Shown: piece after piece, positions 1-12,175 of the stretch
How the letters are laid out: each line of letters begins with the position of its first letter
Position numbering within the stretch: position 1 is the first letter of the stretch
Source: Balaenoptera acutorostrata
Lineage: Eukaryota; Chordata; Mammalia; Artiodactyla; Balaenopteridae
NCBI RefSeq assembly: GCF_949987535.1
Contig: NC_080067.1
Location: forward strand, 48,730,910 to 48,794,909
Direction of reading: 5' to 3'
Length of the DNA: 64,000 bases
Translations under genes and position numbers: made by a program
The notes under the pieces: model-generated
Databases searched by the model: none
The model's input: only the letters and a program-made list of their open reading frames with translations
What the model was told of the DNA's origin: nothing

Positions 1-968
1 CTGGCACAAAAACAGAAATATAGATCAGTGGAAGAGGATAGTAAGCCCAGAGATAAACCCACACACATATGGTCACCTTATCTTTGATAAAGGAGGCAAG
101 CATATACAGTGGAGAAAAGACAGCCTCTTCAATAAGTGGTGCTGGGAAAACTGGACAGGTACATGTAAAAGTATGAAATTAGAACACTCCCTAACAGCAC
201 ACAGAAAAATAAACTCAAAATGGATTAAAGACCTAAATGTAAAGCCAGACACTATCAAACTCTTAGAGGAATACATAGGCAGAACACTCTCTGACATAAA
301 TCACAGCAAGATCCTTTTTGACCCACCTCCTAGAGAAATGGAAATAAAAACAAAAATAAATAAATGGGACCTAGTGAAACTTAGAAGCTTTTGCACAGCA
401 AAGGAAACCATAAACAAGACGAAAAGACAACCCTCAGAATGGGAGAAAATATTTGCAAATGAAGCAACTGACAAAGGATTAATCTCCAAAATTTACAAGC
501 AGCTCATGCAGCTCAATATCAAAAAAACAAACAACCCATATCATGTCACACCGGTCAGAATAGCCATCATCAAAAAATCTACAAACAATAAATGCTAGAG
601 AGGGTGTGGAGAAAAGGTAACCCTCTTGCGCTTTTGGTGGGAATGTAAATTGATACAGCCACTATGGAGAACAGTATGGAAGTTCCGTAAAAACTAAAAA
701 TAGAACTACCATACAACTCAGCAATCCCACTACTGGGCATATACCCTGAGAAAACCATAATTCAAAAAGAATCATGTACCAAAATGTTCATTGCAACTCT
801 ATTTACAATAGCCAGGACATGGAAGCAACCTAAGTGTCCATCAACAGATGAATGGATAAAGAAGATGTGGCACATAATATACAATGGAATATTACTCAGC
901 CATAAAAAGAAAGGAAATTGGGTTATTTGTAGTGAGATGGATGGACCTAGAGTCTGTCATACAGAGTG
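1..968 (+). pseudogene. L1 ORF2 C-terminal remnant (reverse transcriptase protein)
   Basis: Intact L1 ORF2p carries endonuclease, reverse transcriptase and a Cys-rich C-terminal domain, and makes cDNA at nicked chromosomal DNA. Only the C-terminal part is present. The longest open piece (141 aa) ends in STNNKC and a stop exactly where the intact Cys-rich motif CWRGCG begins in the copy at 26739-27281. An internal deletion and further frame breaks separate it from the terminal [17 protein letters not shown] segment, which is recognisable near 820-870. It should not be annotated as a host gene. Confidence 0.9.
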
Positions 969-1407
969 AAGTAAGTCAGAAAGAGAAAAACAAATACTGT
1001 ATGCTAACACATATATATGGAATCTAAAAAAAAAAAAAAAAAAAAAAAAGTCCTGAAGAACATAGGGGCAAGATGGGCACAAAGACACAGACCTACTAGA
1101 GAATGGACTTGAGGATATGGGGATGGGGAAGGGTAAGCTGTGACAAAGTGGGAGAATGGAATGGACATATATACACTACGAAACGTAAAATAGGTAGCTA
1201 GTGGGAAGCAGCCGCATAGCACAGGGAGATCAGCTCGGTGCTTTGTGACCACCTAGAGGGGTGGGATGGGGGGGTGGGAGGGAGGAGACGCAAGAGGGAA
1301 GAGATATGGGGATATATGTATATATATAACTGATTCACTTTGCTATAAAGCACAAACTAACACACCATTTTAAAGCAATTTGCTCCAATAAATATGTAAA
1401 AAAAAAA
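1..1407 (+). mobile_element. L1 (LINE-1) 3' end: ORF2 C-terminus plus 3'UTR
   Basis: The block starts inside ORF2 and runs through the 3'UTR to an A-rich tail near 1395-1407. Frame fragments at 173-598 and 784-969 read as the ORF2p C-terminal region (residue strings such as [11 protein letters not shown] and [24 protein letters not shown]). The frame is broken. Near 537-545 roughly 150 bases are missing compared with the copy at 26739-27281, so the segment just before the Cys-rich motif is lost. A run of 24 A (1026-1049) lies inside the 3'UTR. The 3'UTR is the type that ends in CTCCAATAAA. The 5' part lies outside the window, so truncation and target duplication cannot be judged. It is non-functional. 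Confidence 0.95.
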
Positions 1408-2387
1408 TGTAATAAAATTTGAAGTCAGAAGTCAACTATGTACTGCCATTTGTTTTTTTTAAGAGGGGAAAACGTTTCATAAATCTTCATTACATATTTT
1501 CTGAACTCAGCTGTAGTTTGTAGCAATGTAAAAGGCAAAATATTTTGTACAAAATATGAGTATAAATGTAAAGCATTCTTTTCAGTAGCATACTGTAATA
1601 TTTACAATAGCTAACAGCTTGACTTTTGGAAACTTGAGCATATAATAGCAATTTGTCATTTTTCTCCAAGTTCATTGACATTGTCAAGGCATATTTAACT
1701 CAGCAGGAGAATTTAAATTTCATACTTGGTGATTTCATGAAGCATTCTTCTTACCCTGAGGTTTCATCTAAAAACTCCCTTTTCATTTCTTTCAATAAAT
1801 TAACCATCTATTCATATCTCCTGGCTTCATTAGAATGTTCAGATGCAATTAATCAAAACACCACCTGTTTTGAAACTATATAAAAGTTTACTTCTGATTT
1901 GTAATTTGGATAATGGCTAAGGAAACGTTTATGAATATAATCTCTGCGGGCAAGCATAGTTAGAGAATTTGGTCAGAATCTCTTGTGGTATAACATGATC
2001 TGTTTTATCAGTTGGCTTGGATTTAAATTGGTTGTGTTGTGTTAGACTGTCATTACCACTGGGGAAAAACAAAACTAGGTAAGACAAAATGGAATAATGG
2101 CATTTTAATTTTAATAACTAAAAGGAGACGAAAACTATTTCTTTAGTAGGAATCGTGCGCTCCTAGTCGTTTTACTCTAATTCCACTTGATGGAGAACAT
2201 CCCCTTCAAACCAGGTATTGATACGTAATATATTGTACTATAATTCCGCTCCACCTACCCTAGCCCCAGACTGGATGTCCTCTATGTTCTTATGAATTAA
2301 AATTATAATACAGTCTTCCAATTCATGAAGCAATGAGGCATACATTTATCTTTCATTATGTCCTTTCCTTAATGTTCACAATGCTAA
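1408..2387. other. Unique AT-rich DNA, nothing recognised
   Basis: No repeat, RNA gene or plausible exon is recognised. The two short open frames (65 aa at 1490-1687 on the minus strand, 76 aa at 1653-1883 on the plus strand) have no motif or flanking splice pattern and are of chance length. Confidence 0.6.
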
Positions 2388-2690
2388 TACCATTTATTAA
2401 TCTATATGTTACCGAAGTTGTGGGCTAAGTACTACACATACTATCTTTGTATTGGCAATCAAAGACCAAAAAATAAATAAATGGTTAAAATTAAAACAAA
2501 AGCTTGATCTAATAACAAATTTAGTAATTATCATCCCAGTATTATCTTGCCCATAGTATGCCATCTATATTTTATAGAAAAGGAAACTGCACTTTGGTTA
2601 TTTATCTTGTCCTATCAAGGCACAAAACAAGTAAAAGCCAGAGCTGAAACTTGAACCATTTCTTTTCACTGTATTGTATTGTTTCCATTC
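2388..2690 (-). repeat. MIR-like ancient SINE, minus strand
   Basis: On the plus strand the order matches a reverse-complemented MIR: a size/transition segment near 2400-2450, then a degenerate form of 'cccattttatagaaaaggaaactg' logic near 2560-2590, then 'aaacttgaacc' near 2645. MIRs are ancient tRNA-derived SINEs found throughout mammals. The copy is very diverged and its ends are approximate. Confidence 0.55.
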
Positions 2691-3035
2691 CTTATATTTA
2701 AACTTTGAAAATGTCATAAAATTATATTTTGTTTTATTCTAATATGACTTGGATTCACTTTTCTTTTCCATTTGTACTTCATGGACCCAGATCCAGAGTC
2801 CTGACAGTTCACACTTTATTTGCTTCCAAACCTGATCCAAGCTCACCTCCCTACTTCGACCCTCATCCATTCTTCCATTCTGCTTTCCACTGCCAGCTAA
2901 AATCCCTTAGGTCTAAAAACTGCATTTTCTTAGTATAATGCCGTAAAGCATGAAATTTGATGTTTACTTTCAAAGCCTTTCTTAATTTTGTTCTATTTCT
3001 TATTAAATACATTTCTCATTTTTATTACTCTTAGA

Positions 3036-3482
3036 TGTGTAAAAATTAATAAAGGGGAACCTCACTAAAATGAGGTTGGGAGGCCAGGGTGGGGAACTCT
3101 CATGCAGTACCACTCCATGTCAGTTACAGGAAGAATTGCCAATTATAGACCCCAAAACAAAAATCATCAACAGAAAAGAATCATTAATTATAGGCCCCAA
3201 AAGGGAAAGGTATATATTCCATCCCCTACAAGAAACTGACTACCCCAGCAACTCGGCCAGTGAGAAGCCGTCATCACCCAGAACTCTCACTTTTCTCCAA
3301 TGAACTTTTGTTCCAAACAACCCCTCTCAGCTTCTTCCTTTTTCTCTGTAAAATAATGACTCTCTCCTTTGTTTGTTGGACTGGCCTATCGTTTTTGCCA
3401 TGGCTTGATTGCAATTCTCTGCTCTTTTAGAATAAACCCATTTTTGCTGATAAAAGAACTGACTTTTTTTCTAAGGTCAACA
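3036..3482 (+). mobile_element. Solo LTR-like block, family undetermined
   Basis: The block has a TG start and CA end (about 3036 to 3482), a mid-GC sequence that contrasts with the AT-rich flanks, and a polyadenylation signal AATAAA at about 3431 near its 3' end, which are typical of a solo long terminal repeat on the plus strand. I could not find a clear 4-6 bp target duplication, so the ends are approximate. No internal retroviral sequence is attached. It could instead be another old repeat with a poly(A) signal. Confidence 0.5.
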
Positions 3483-3591
3483 AATATTAGGTATCTCATA
3501 CTACTTTTATTGCTGTCAGCAGGACAAGTAGGCCACTATGACTAGTGTGATTTTTTCTTTTCTTTTTTTTTTTGGATCTCTGCTAACTGAC

Positions 3592-4211
3592 TTTTTTTAA
3601 AAAAATATCTTTATTGGAGTATAATTGCCTTACAATGGTGTCTTAGTTTCTGCTGTATAACAAAGTGAATCAGCTATATATATACATATATCCCCATATC
3701 TTCTCCCTCTTGCGTCTCCCTCCCACCCTCCCTATCCCACCTCTCTAGGTCATCACAAAACACCGAGCTGATCTCCCTGTGCTATGTGGTTGCTTCCCAC
3801 TAGCTATTTTACATTTGGTAGTGTATATATGTCCATGCCACTCTCTCACTTTGTCCCAGCTTACCCTTCCCCCTCCTTACGTCCTCAAGTCCATTCTCTA
3901 CATCTGCGTCTTTATTCCTGTCCTGCCTCTAGATTCTTCAGATCATTTGTGTTTTTTTTTTAGATTCCATATATATGTGTTAGCATACGGTGTTTGTTTT
4001 CCTCTTACTGACTTACCTCACGCTGTATGACAGTCTCTAGGTCCATCCACCTCACTACAAATAACTCAATTTTGTTTCATTTTATGGCTGAGTAATATTC
4101 CATTGTATATATGTGCCACATCTTCTTTATCCATTCATCTGTCGATGGGCACTTAGGTTGCTTCCATGTCCTGGCTATTGTAAATAGAGCTGCAATGAAC
4201 ATTGTGGTGTG
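3592..4211 (-). mobile_element. 5'-truncated L1 3' end, minus strand
   Basis: The insertion starts with its tail as poly(T) at 3592-3598 and continues with the reverse complement of the L1 3'UTR (AATAAAG signal as CTTTATTGG at about 3610). It then covers the last part of ORF2, in which the minus frame reads [20 protein letters not shown] followed by the DEWIKKMW segment (4077-4295). It shares the 3'UTR type of the copies at 1-1407 and 29612-29934. It breaks off at about 4211 inside ORF2, a typical 5' truncation. No convincing target duplication was found. Confidence 0.93.
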
Positions 4212-4464
4212 AATTTTGTATTGAACTCTAACCTTGCATTCTCTCCTATCATTTTTATCTCCATCTATACAAGTCCTGCCCATCCCACAAAGCACAAATT
4301 AGAATCTGTCACTCACACAGACATCAGTTTGCCTGTTGCTTCCTATATTTAACTTGCCTGTTTATAATGTTGATCTAGCCTTTATAGTGAGTTCTGCATA
4401 TTTTTCTATAATTAGCTATAGTTTATTAAGTGATTTAACATGTGTTTAGAATCCTGATAACTGT

Positions 4465-4597
4465 ACTATGTGTTTTAATCATCATGATATCCCAATGAGT
4501 TATGCACAATGATTCATCTTATTTAAGAAAAAGAAAAGTAGCTTGCTCAATGTTGCATAATAACTAAATAAATACTAAATTTGTTATTAAATTCAGC
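4465..4597 (-). repeat. MIR-like relic, minus strand
   Basis: The stretch follows the reverse-complement MIR order: 'tttaatcatcatgatatcc', then a poly(A)-like 'atttaagaaaaag', then 'gtagcttgctcaatgttgcat', which is the degenerate core of MIR (compare 'taacttgcccaaggtcacac'). It is diverged and the ends are approximate. Confidence 0.5.
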
Positions 4598-7300
4598 TTT
4601 TTTGTTTTTTGCTTTTTGATTGAAGGATATTTGACTTTGTTCTCCACAAAGAGTGGAAATGGCTTTAGAAACCTTAGAAATCATAGTCTTCATACCTCCT
4701 TTTAACCAATGTTTTTAAAGGCATTCCATTGTGATCACTGAGTAAATAGGGTTATTCATAAAGAAAATGGAAGCCAGTCATATATTATAATTTTAGGAGC
4801 ACTTGGTTATGTAGATTTATAAAAACAGACTTATAAAAAGGAAACATTTATTCTGAGAAAAAAAAATACACCTGGTTTTCAAAAACTAAATTTATGCTAC
4901 TATTGACAGACCACATGATTAAATCTTGTCCTACCTGAGAATACATCAGAATATAAATAACAAATCCATTGTTTCAAATATTTATTAATCAGGTCTTTTC
5001 TCTTATGAGGGGGTGGAAGTGAAGATGAATGGGAATTTAGCATATGGCCTAAGTATAAAACCAAGAAAAATTTAATTCATGTGGATAGCAAATTTTTAAA
5101 AATTCACCAACATCATTCCCATAATAAAACAGCTGCATGATTTGTCTTTCAATCAGTCACCACTGCTAAATAAAAATGACATCCTAATGTCCTCTAAGAC
5201 AGGCTTTGGCAAACTATATCCTGCAAGCTAAAGATAAAATGGAACATCTATATAGGGCAAAGGGCAAAGAAAAATCATCTCTATCATATTTCCTCTTTGG
5301 AGTAATAGAAATAGCATCTTAAAATTTTAAAGATTAAAAAAAAAACAAAAAAAACTTTAGTAACCTTCAAGCTTTCAATGTCTTGAATAGGTTCAAAATC
5401 CAATGTGGCATCCAGTTTACATTTGTATACTCCTTTGAGACTGTATTTCTGGTTCAAAATATAATCAAAGAGAATGAGGCCAATGAGCTTTTGTTCAAAA
5501 ATATTGTATGTGGCAGAAGTGAAGAAGTCACTTAAATTTCAGCAGTAATTAGTTCCTTTAATTTAAAATGCATCCTCTAAGGCTTTTAGTATTGATGATG
5601 AGACACTTTTGGTCTGACACTAAGTAAAGACAACAACGAATGTGGAAAGAGAGAAGACATCCCAAAGTAACAATGTTTTAAATTAATTATGAGAAACAGT
5701 GAGCTGGCCAGCCAACTAAGAAAATAACATTGTTTTTACATTTGATGTTCTTTCTTGCTTGTTTGGTTGTTCAGTTTTATGCAAATAGCTTTTTAAAATT
5801 ATGGTGTCAAAGAAAGTTGGCTATATAGTAAGATTTTTCACAGTTGTATGTACTTAGATCAGGGGGTAGCTCTAGATATGTAACACTGAATCTGTATGTT
5901 TCATAAAGAAAATAAGCCTCATTAAATTATGTGTCTTATAATTTACGTATTTTTGCACAAAGTATATTTTCATAAGAAAACTCTTTTTGTTTAGAAATTA
6001 TAAGTCATTATATGAGACCTCAAAATTTTTAAAAAATCCATAGAATAATTTGGTTTTAGAGCTATGGTAAGAACAAAACAAACCAACAAAAAACTGAACC
6101 ACTATTACTTTCCCCATCTCTAAATCTACCACAGTGTCTACTCTGCTTTTGCCTTTTTGAATTAGCTTTTTTAACCCCCAAATTCAAATTCCCATGTTTA
6201 CAACACTATACTGGATTTTTAATTGTTATATTGCATTTGTATTCTTTCTGTAATCCACTCAGATTTAGTTTTGGATAGGTTGCTAAATTGAAGAATAATA
6301 CATGATACTACTTTCTACCATAAATAAATATCTTTGTTTTTTTAACTCACACATAAAACAGACAAAAAGTGTGGGCTAGGATAATAGGTGTATAGAGAGA
6401 ACCTAGTGCGTTTCCCTATTTCTGGCTAAAGTGACATTTGATGAAGTCTAAATATTTCTGCCGTTCTATCTAATCATATTATTCAAATATAAATCATACT
6501 CTATTTGAAATTAATGTGATTTTAACCTAATAAGTTTTACATTGAATCACATGAAATTGCCTATAATAAACTATTTTTGGTCTACATTTGACCATTTCAT
6601 AAGGTTATACCTAAAATTTATGTATCCCATTTGTTTAACTTTGGTCTATAAATTTATTCTTAATAGATTAATGTTAAAATGTGAATGATCTGGAAAGAAG
6701 GTACTTGCAATGCCAGTGATTTATATGATTTACACATAATAGATTCTATTAAAGAATAAGTGTGAAATAGGAAAACCAAGTAAAATATTTTATATTTTTT
6801 CCGACTTTTCTTATTATCAACATAAAACGTCCAGTCAACTAATACCTAAGCAGCTAAATTATCTCAGGGATATTAAGAATCTAAAATATATTGGATTTTT
6901 TACATCAGACTTGAAATGTAGAAGGGACAAAACAGATATCTAGAACAAATAGCTAGAAACTGGGGACAAAATACATTCACATGCCAATTTATGTGATAAA
7001 ATACATTAAAATATTAAGAAATACAGAAAATAGATAAAAGGTGAAAGTCAGTGGTAGAAACTTCAATGTATAAAGTAGAATTTGAAATGGATTATTTGTT
7101 TTTAAATGGAGACTTTAGTTTCTAGAATGAGACATAGATAAATAAATCCACTTATTTATTTCAAGAAGCTCACATTTGAGAAATGGTCACAGCTTTGCCT
7201 ACCATACATTTCATACCAGGCTGTGTATAGTGTTTCGTGATTAGGGGATGTTTACTTTTGCTGTTCAACACCAACTACTTTAAAAATATTTCTGCACTTT
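4598..7300. other. Unique AT-rich DNA
   Basis: No gene or confidently assignable repeat is seen. A short piece near 5195-5225 ('ggctttggcaaactatatcc') is faintly like the end of a MER5-type DNA transposon but is too short to call. A-rich tracts near 5335-5360 are simple sequence. Confidence 0.55.
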
Positions 7301-7602
7301 AAAAGTACTTTAGGGCTTCCCTGGTGGCGCAGTGGTTGAGAATCTGCCTGCTAATGCAGGGGACACGGGTTCGAGCCCTGGTCTGGGAAGATCCCACATG
7401 CCACGGAGCAGCTGGGCCTGTGAGCCACAGCTGCTGAGCCTGCGCGTCTGGAGCCTGTGCCCCGCAACGGGAGGGGCCGCGATAGTGAAAGGCCCGCGCA
7501 CCGCGATGAAGAGCGGTCCCCGCACCGCGATGAAGAGTGGCCCCCACTTGCCGCAACTAGAGAAAGCCCTCGCACGAACCGAAGACCCAGCACAGCCAAA
7601 AA

Positions 7603-7634
<32 letters not shown>

Positions 7635-7674
7635 AAATAAAATTAAAAAAAAAAAAAAAAAAAAGTACTTTAGG
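7301..7674 (+). mobile_element. CHR-type tRNA-Glu-derived SINE with 14-bp target duplications
   Basis: The body (about 7315-7660) begins GGGCTTCCCTGGTGGC and ends in a (TAAA)n tail followed by poly(A). The duplicated target AAAAGTACTTTAGG is perfect at 7301-7314 and 7661-7674. RNA polymerase III-like boxes survive: the A-box region at 7322-7335 (TGGTGGCGCAGTGG) and the B box GGTTCGAGCCC at 7368-7378. CHR SINEs are known from cetaceans, hippos and ruminants and are mobilised by L1 proteins. A 24-bp unit inside the body is tandemly duplicated (7498-7545); the copies at 10133 and 59464 have only one. The intact duplication suggests a fairly young insertion. Confidence 0.95.
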
Positions 7675-8204
7675 CTCACTATAAAACATCTAGAAAATAT
7701 AGGAAATACAACAGCTCATTGGAAGCTGGACCACATTGGACTGGTCTGTTTTGCCCAGACTTTTATATCTGAAATAGTGGTTTGACCTTTTTATTTTCCT
7801 CTAAGACTCACTGAGAAATTCTAATTACTATACTATATAAGGAGACAAAACTTGATTACAAGTAGAAATAAAACTTTGCTTCAGCCAGTTTGTACTGACT
7901 ATGAAATTCTCTTGATTTTTGTTTATTTTAAGCCAAATCATTTTCACTATCTAAAAGAGCAATATGGAATGAATTTTTAGAAATCCTTACCTTTCCTCCT
8001 CACCACCAAAATTAAAACATTTTAAAAATTGTGATGCCTCATACCTGTTCGAATGGGAAATTTGAGCACATTTGCCTTCACTTCCCCGTTGCAAAATTTC
8101 ATTAAAATTATAGAAAAGTATCTCTTATTTTAAATATTAAATGTATAGTACTACTGAAATCAAGAATGCCTAATTGAACGTTTGAAGAGAAACAGGACTT
8201 GACT

Positions 8205-8800
8205 AAGTCTCAGAGTTTCTCCTTCAAGATATTAACTACAAAATGAAAAATAGTAACCTTACAGGGAGAAACTCAGAAAACATCAGCTGAGCCACGTGAT
8301 GAATCTTAACATCACCAGTAACGACATTTTAAAATCATGGACCCCTGTATATGATGCACTGAGAAAGACAAACATCTCTGTTGTACTATTATTGCCAAAC
8401 ATGCCTAACTTAATTCCAATCATGAAACATCAGATGTTTATAAATTGAGGGACATTTTACAAAATAACTCATCAGCACTCATGAAAAGTGTCAAAGTTGT
8501 GAAAGATAAGGAAAGGATATGAAATTGTTACAATCTGGAAGAGACTAAATAACAACTAGTGTGGGATTCTGGTTAGGACCCCAAAACAGGAAAATGATAT
8601 TAGAGAAAAAAATGGTAAATTTTGTATAGTGTGTGTAGTTTAGTAAGTAATAATGTACTGGTAATTTTTGTTCTTTATAATTGTAATATGGTTATATATA
8701 TTAATATTAGGGGAAGCAGGGTGAGGCGACTCCCTAATTTTTGCAACTTTTTTATTAGTCTAAAATAAATTCAAAATGAAACGTTAAAAAAGAACTTTAG
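8205..8800 (+). repeat. Ancient L1M/HAL1-like 3'-terminal repeat, copy 1
   Basis: This shares an ordered set of blocks with 43150-43805: a region resembling 'gagggacattttacaaaata' (near 8447), a 'ggattctgg...aaacaggaaaa' block (near 8565), 'aggggaagcagggtg' (near 8709) and an end rich in 'aaaataaa'. The pattern resembles the 3'-terminal region of old L1M/HAL1 elements. The family name is from recall and is uncertain. The paralogy of the two window copies is directly visible. Confidence 0.6.
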
Positions 8801-8813
8801 CAGCCTACAAAAA

Positions 8814-8868
8814 AAAGGGGGTGGAGGAGAGAGGTGGAGGGGAAAAGTGGAGAAGGAGAGGAAGGCCC
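8814..8868 (+). repeat. Purine-rich (G/A) tract
   Basis: A run of almost only G and A, including GTGGAGGAGAGAGGTGGAGG, starts right after an A-rich stretch. It is low-complexity sequence, and the small open frame over it (8821-9009) is composition-driven. Confidence 0.7.
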
Positions 8869-9896
8869 AGTATAAGCAGGAAGTTTTTTTCTTTTTTTCT
8901 TTTTTTTGTAAGACTAGAAAGATTAGGAATCAAAACAGGCAAGAAGCCAAAAACTCTTTCAGTCCCTAAACAGGAGAAAGCCAATAGAGCAAAGACCCTT
9001 CATTTATAACAAAGCTTAAGCACAATCATCAGATGCAAGTCCAGGGTAATTAAAAGTACAACCTTAGGCTATATATTTTGTGTCTCTCTCAGCAGTTACC
9101 TGGTAATAAAGTGTCAGGAACAGCATTTTAGGCTATGTTAAAACATCTGCCTGACAGTCCTGAAGTATTAGTTTTAGACAATTCAGAATTTTCTTCTACA
9201 TTGGAGACTGTGACTAAGTTGATGTAGAGTGGGTCCAGGCCTTGGTATTTAAAAAATGGAGAGGGTGGGGGGGTGGTCAGCATAATTTTAATTTACAGTC
9301 AGATTTGTATTCTATTCACTTTTCTATGAATAGTTGATTTTTCCTTGTAGGGCTACCCTTTCCAGGATATAGACATTGCACTAAAATGTACACCCTCTAT
9401 CTTTCTACTGTATTGTTTTCTGTTATTAGTTTGAACAACAAATAAAAGGAAAGACATTGCCTTGATAATCTTAAGAGCAGCACTCCTGCCATTGAATTCT
9501 CCTTCAATGAGTGTCTGATCTAGGCAACAGAGAGTGGGACATGGCAAAATGTCTCCATCCATTTTTTTGGTGGACAGGGCTTCCCTTGTTAGCTAAGACA
9601 TCTTATCTATCAAGTGACACCTATTGAGTCTCAATACAGTTTCATCAGCCTTAGAGTTGAGAATCTGCTCAGACACCAGCACTAAGTTGTCTCTCTGTCT
9701 TCTTCATGGAACACTTAAATGTAAGTTTTTTACATTTTATTTGTATATTCATAAGTGCTTCTCCTAAGAAGTTTGGGGAACATAATTTATGGACAGCTCA
9801 CAAATTCCATTAAAGTTAAAAACAGTAAAAATCTTATTTTATCAGAGAAAGCAAAGTGAGTCTCTTATTATTTATATATTATGTAGATAATCAAAT

Positions 9897-10935
9897 TGGT
9901 ACTGAACTGAACTTGGGTCTGCTTGCCAGTAGCACAGCAAAGCTGATTTACTGACACTGGCTTGTGGTGAAGGAAAGTACGGCTTTTTATTGCAGGTGAC
10001 AAGCAAGGAGAACAGTCATCTCATGCTCAAAAGACCCAAACTCCCTGATGGCTTTCAGGGAAGCATTTTTATTTTTTTTTATTTTTTTTTATTTTATTTT
10101 ATTTTTTTAAGAGTTTAATATTGTGCTTGTTCTTTTTTTTTTTTTTTTTTTTTTTTAATAAATTTATTTATTTATTTATTTTTGGCTGTGTTGGGTCTTC
10201 GTTTCTGTGCGAGGGCTTTCTCCAGTTGCGGCGAGCGGGGGCCACTCTTCATCGCGGTGCGCGGGCCTGTCACTGTCACGGCCTCTCGTTGCGGAGCACA
10301 GGCTCCAGACGCGCAGGCTCAGTAGCTGTGGCTCACGGGCCCAGTTGCTCCACGGCATGTGGGATCTTCCCGGACCAGGGTTCGAACCCGTGTCCCCTGC
10401 ATTGGCAGGCAGATTCTCAACCACTGTGCCACTAGGGAAGCCCCCAGGGAAGCATTTTTAAATGCAACATTTGGGGTGAGAGCTGCAGGGTGTATGACTT
10501 TCTTCTGATTGGTTGGTGGTGAAGTAATAGGGTGGTGTTTCAGGAATCTCAATCATCAACCTTCTGGTTCAAGCCAGTCTGGGGTCCATATGCTTGTGCT
10601 CAGCATGTAGTCACCATCCTCATTCTTCATGGGTTGTCTTAGTTCCTACAGAACAATTCAAAGATATACATCAGATTGTTATGTATATCACATAAGAAGG
10701 AACTAGGACTCTGTTTTGTTGCTGAACTATTGTCATTACCTTTCTAAATTATGTTTCCTTTGTTTCTGCATTCCCTCACTTCCCTATTTAATAACTGCCT
10801 GTGCCTGCTCTTTGGAACTCAGGGAAGGCCTAAGAGACTAAAGCCTTTTTCTATAGATGAGAAATGGGGGCCACAGAGGGGTTTTGTATCCAGGAGGACC
10901 TTGCAGGGTCCTGCTCAGTTTCAAAATCTGTTTCA
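9897..10935 (-). mobile_element. Solo endogenous-retrovirus-type LTR, minus strand, split by a SINE
   Basis: On the minus strand, AATAAA (complement at 9986-9991) precedes a tail that reads like the R/U5 end of a class I-type LTR, ending near 9897. The rest of the LTR resumes at 10461 after the SINE and runs to about 10935. The same 16 bases (CAGGGAAGCATTTTTA) flank the SINE at 10056-10071 and 10445-10460, showing that one LTR was interrupted. The LTR length without the SINE is about 600-650 bases. There are no gag, pol or env remnants beside it, so it is a recombined solo LTR. The family is not assigned and the outer ends are approximate. Confidence 0.6.
10056..10460 (-). mobile_element. CHR-type SINE, minus strand, with extra 3' sequence and second A-rich tail
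   Basis: The SINE body runs from the poly(T) at 10133 to about 10444, where its head reads as the complement of GGGCTTCCCT. Perfect 16-bp target duplications lie at 10056-10071 and 10445-10460. Between the left duplication and the SINE tail there is an unrelated 24-base piece (10109-10132) and then another A-rich tail (T-rich on plus, 10072-10108). In SINE orientation the order is body, poly(A), 24 unrelated bases, second A-rich tail, target duplication. This fits read-through transcription past the SINE end and mobilisation of flanking DNA. The B-box complement (gggttcgaacccg) is well preserved near 10379. Confidence 0.92.
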
Positions 10936-12019
10936 TTGTGAATGTCATTACTTTAAAAATTATTTGAATTTTTGAATTGTTGGTTAAAACTTTGAAAATT
11001 GTTTATAGAAATAAAAAATCCACTCATATGGGGAACTTGAAATAATTGCATAATTTTACAAACTGAACTTCTGAAAAAATTTCCAGAAGATGAGGACTAT
11101 GTAGATATTTTGGGAATGTGCTTCTGAAGCTCCTCAAAACTGCCCTTTACTTTTGCTATCAATGAATATTGTATATGACTTCTACTATAGTTTGCTCTCT
11201 AGCCAAAGACCCTACAATTAAACCATCTGCCAAATTATAATTAATTGATACTTTCTATCCTGGGGAAAAGAGCAAAATATTCATCAACATGAACACCCTG
11301 TCAAAATCTTTAATACTTATTGCAGCTTGATCTTAACTATAATAAGTATACATATTGGATTTCATTATTTTTCAGAAATTCTAATTCAAATTTAAGTAAA
11401 AAATGGAATTGCTTATTTTTTCTTCTGTAAAAGCATATTTAAAGGTACCTTATTTGTTGAAGGAACTCTTTCTTTATATTTGATTAAAACATTTAGAAAC
11501 AGTTATCCTACATTAGTTCTTATATTTGTTAACTATACCCCTGATTTTAAAAATTAAAAATTAATTTCAATGATATAATTTTAGAATTTTTGAAGCCATA
11601 CAAATTTAGTTCTATTAAGGATATTCATTTTTATTGTGATGCAAATAAATTAAAGGTAAAAGTGCCTACTAACGCTAATGGCCACATAAGATACTACCTA
11701 AAAATGTGGAGATAGTTGCTCTCAAATCTTATTCAAGTCTTATTAAACCGCTTTAAACACATATTATTTTACCTTCTACTTGATTGAGGCAGAAATAATG
11801 AAGATGGCAGCACATATTAAATATCATTGAGATGTGCCAATCTATGCAAATTTTTACTTATTTAAATTTCCAAGGAAGAATAAGGCTTGGGGAGAATTTT
11901 CTACATGTGCAGTTCTGTTATAAATAAAAATAAATCTATAAACTATACATATGATTTAATTTATATTTTCACTAATTAGAGATTTGCCTTTTTAAAATAT
12001 CTCATTTTTATTTTAATCT
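10936..12019. other. Unique AT-rich DNA
   Basis: No gene or repeat is recognised. Short open frames here lack motifs. Confidence 0.55.
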
Positions 12020-12175
12020 TTGTGAAAAGTTGAGAATTTATTGTCTTCATTTCTCAGATGAAGTAACAGCCTCAGCTAATGATATCCCAAGACCATACCT
12101 CTAACAGATTTTGAAGATGAAACTCAAATGTAGAGTTTCTGACAGCAAATCACTTGTCCTTTCCATGACATGATG
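12020..12175 (-). repeat. MIR-like relic, minus strand
   Basis: 'cttcatttctcagatgaagt' near 12046 followed by 'cccaagaccatac', 'gaaactcaaatgt' and 'acttgtcctttccatgac' gives the order of a reverse-complemented MIR core and 5' part. The order is convincing although each block is diverged. Confidence 0.6.

Noticed and set aside
5195..5225. MER5-type DNA transposon end
   Set aside because: Only some 20 bases look similar, with no matching second end.
7322..7378. tRNA gene suggested by A and B boxes
   Set aside because: The boxes belong to a tRNA-derived SINE with a 3' A-rich tail and target duplications; there is no cloverleaf with a proper acceptor stem.
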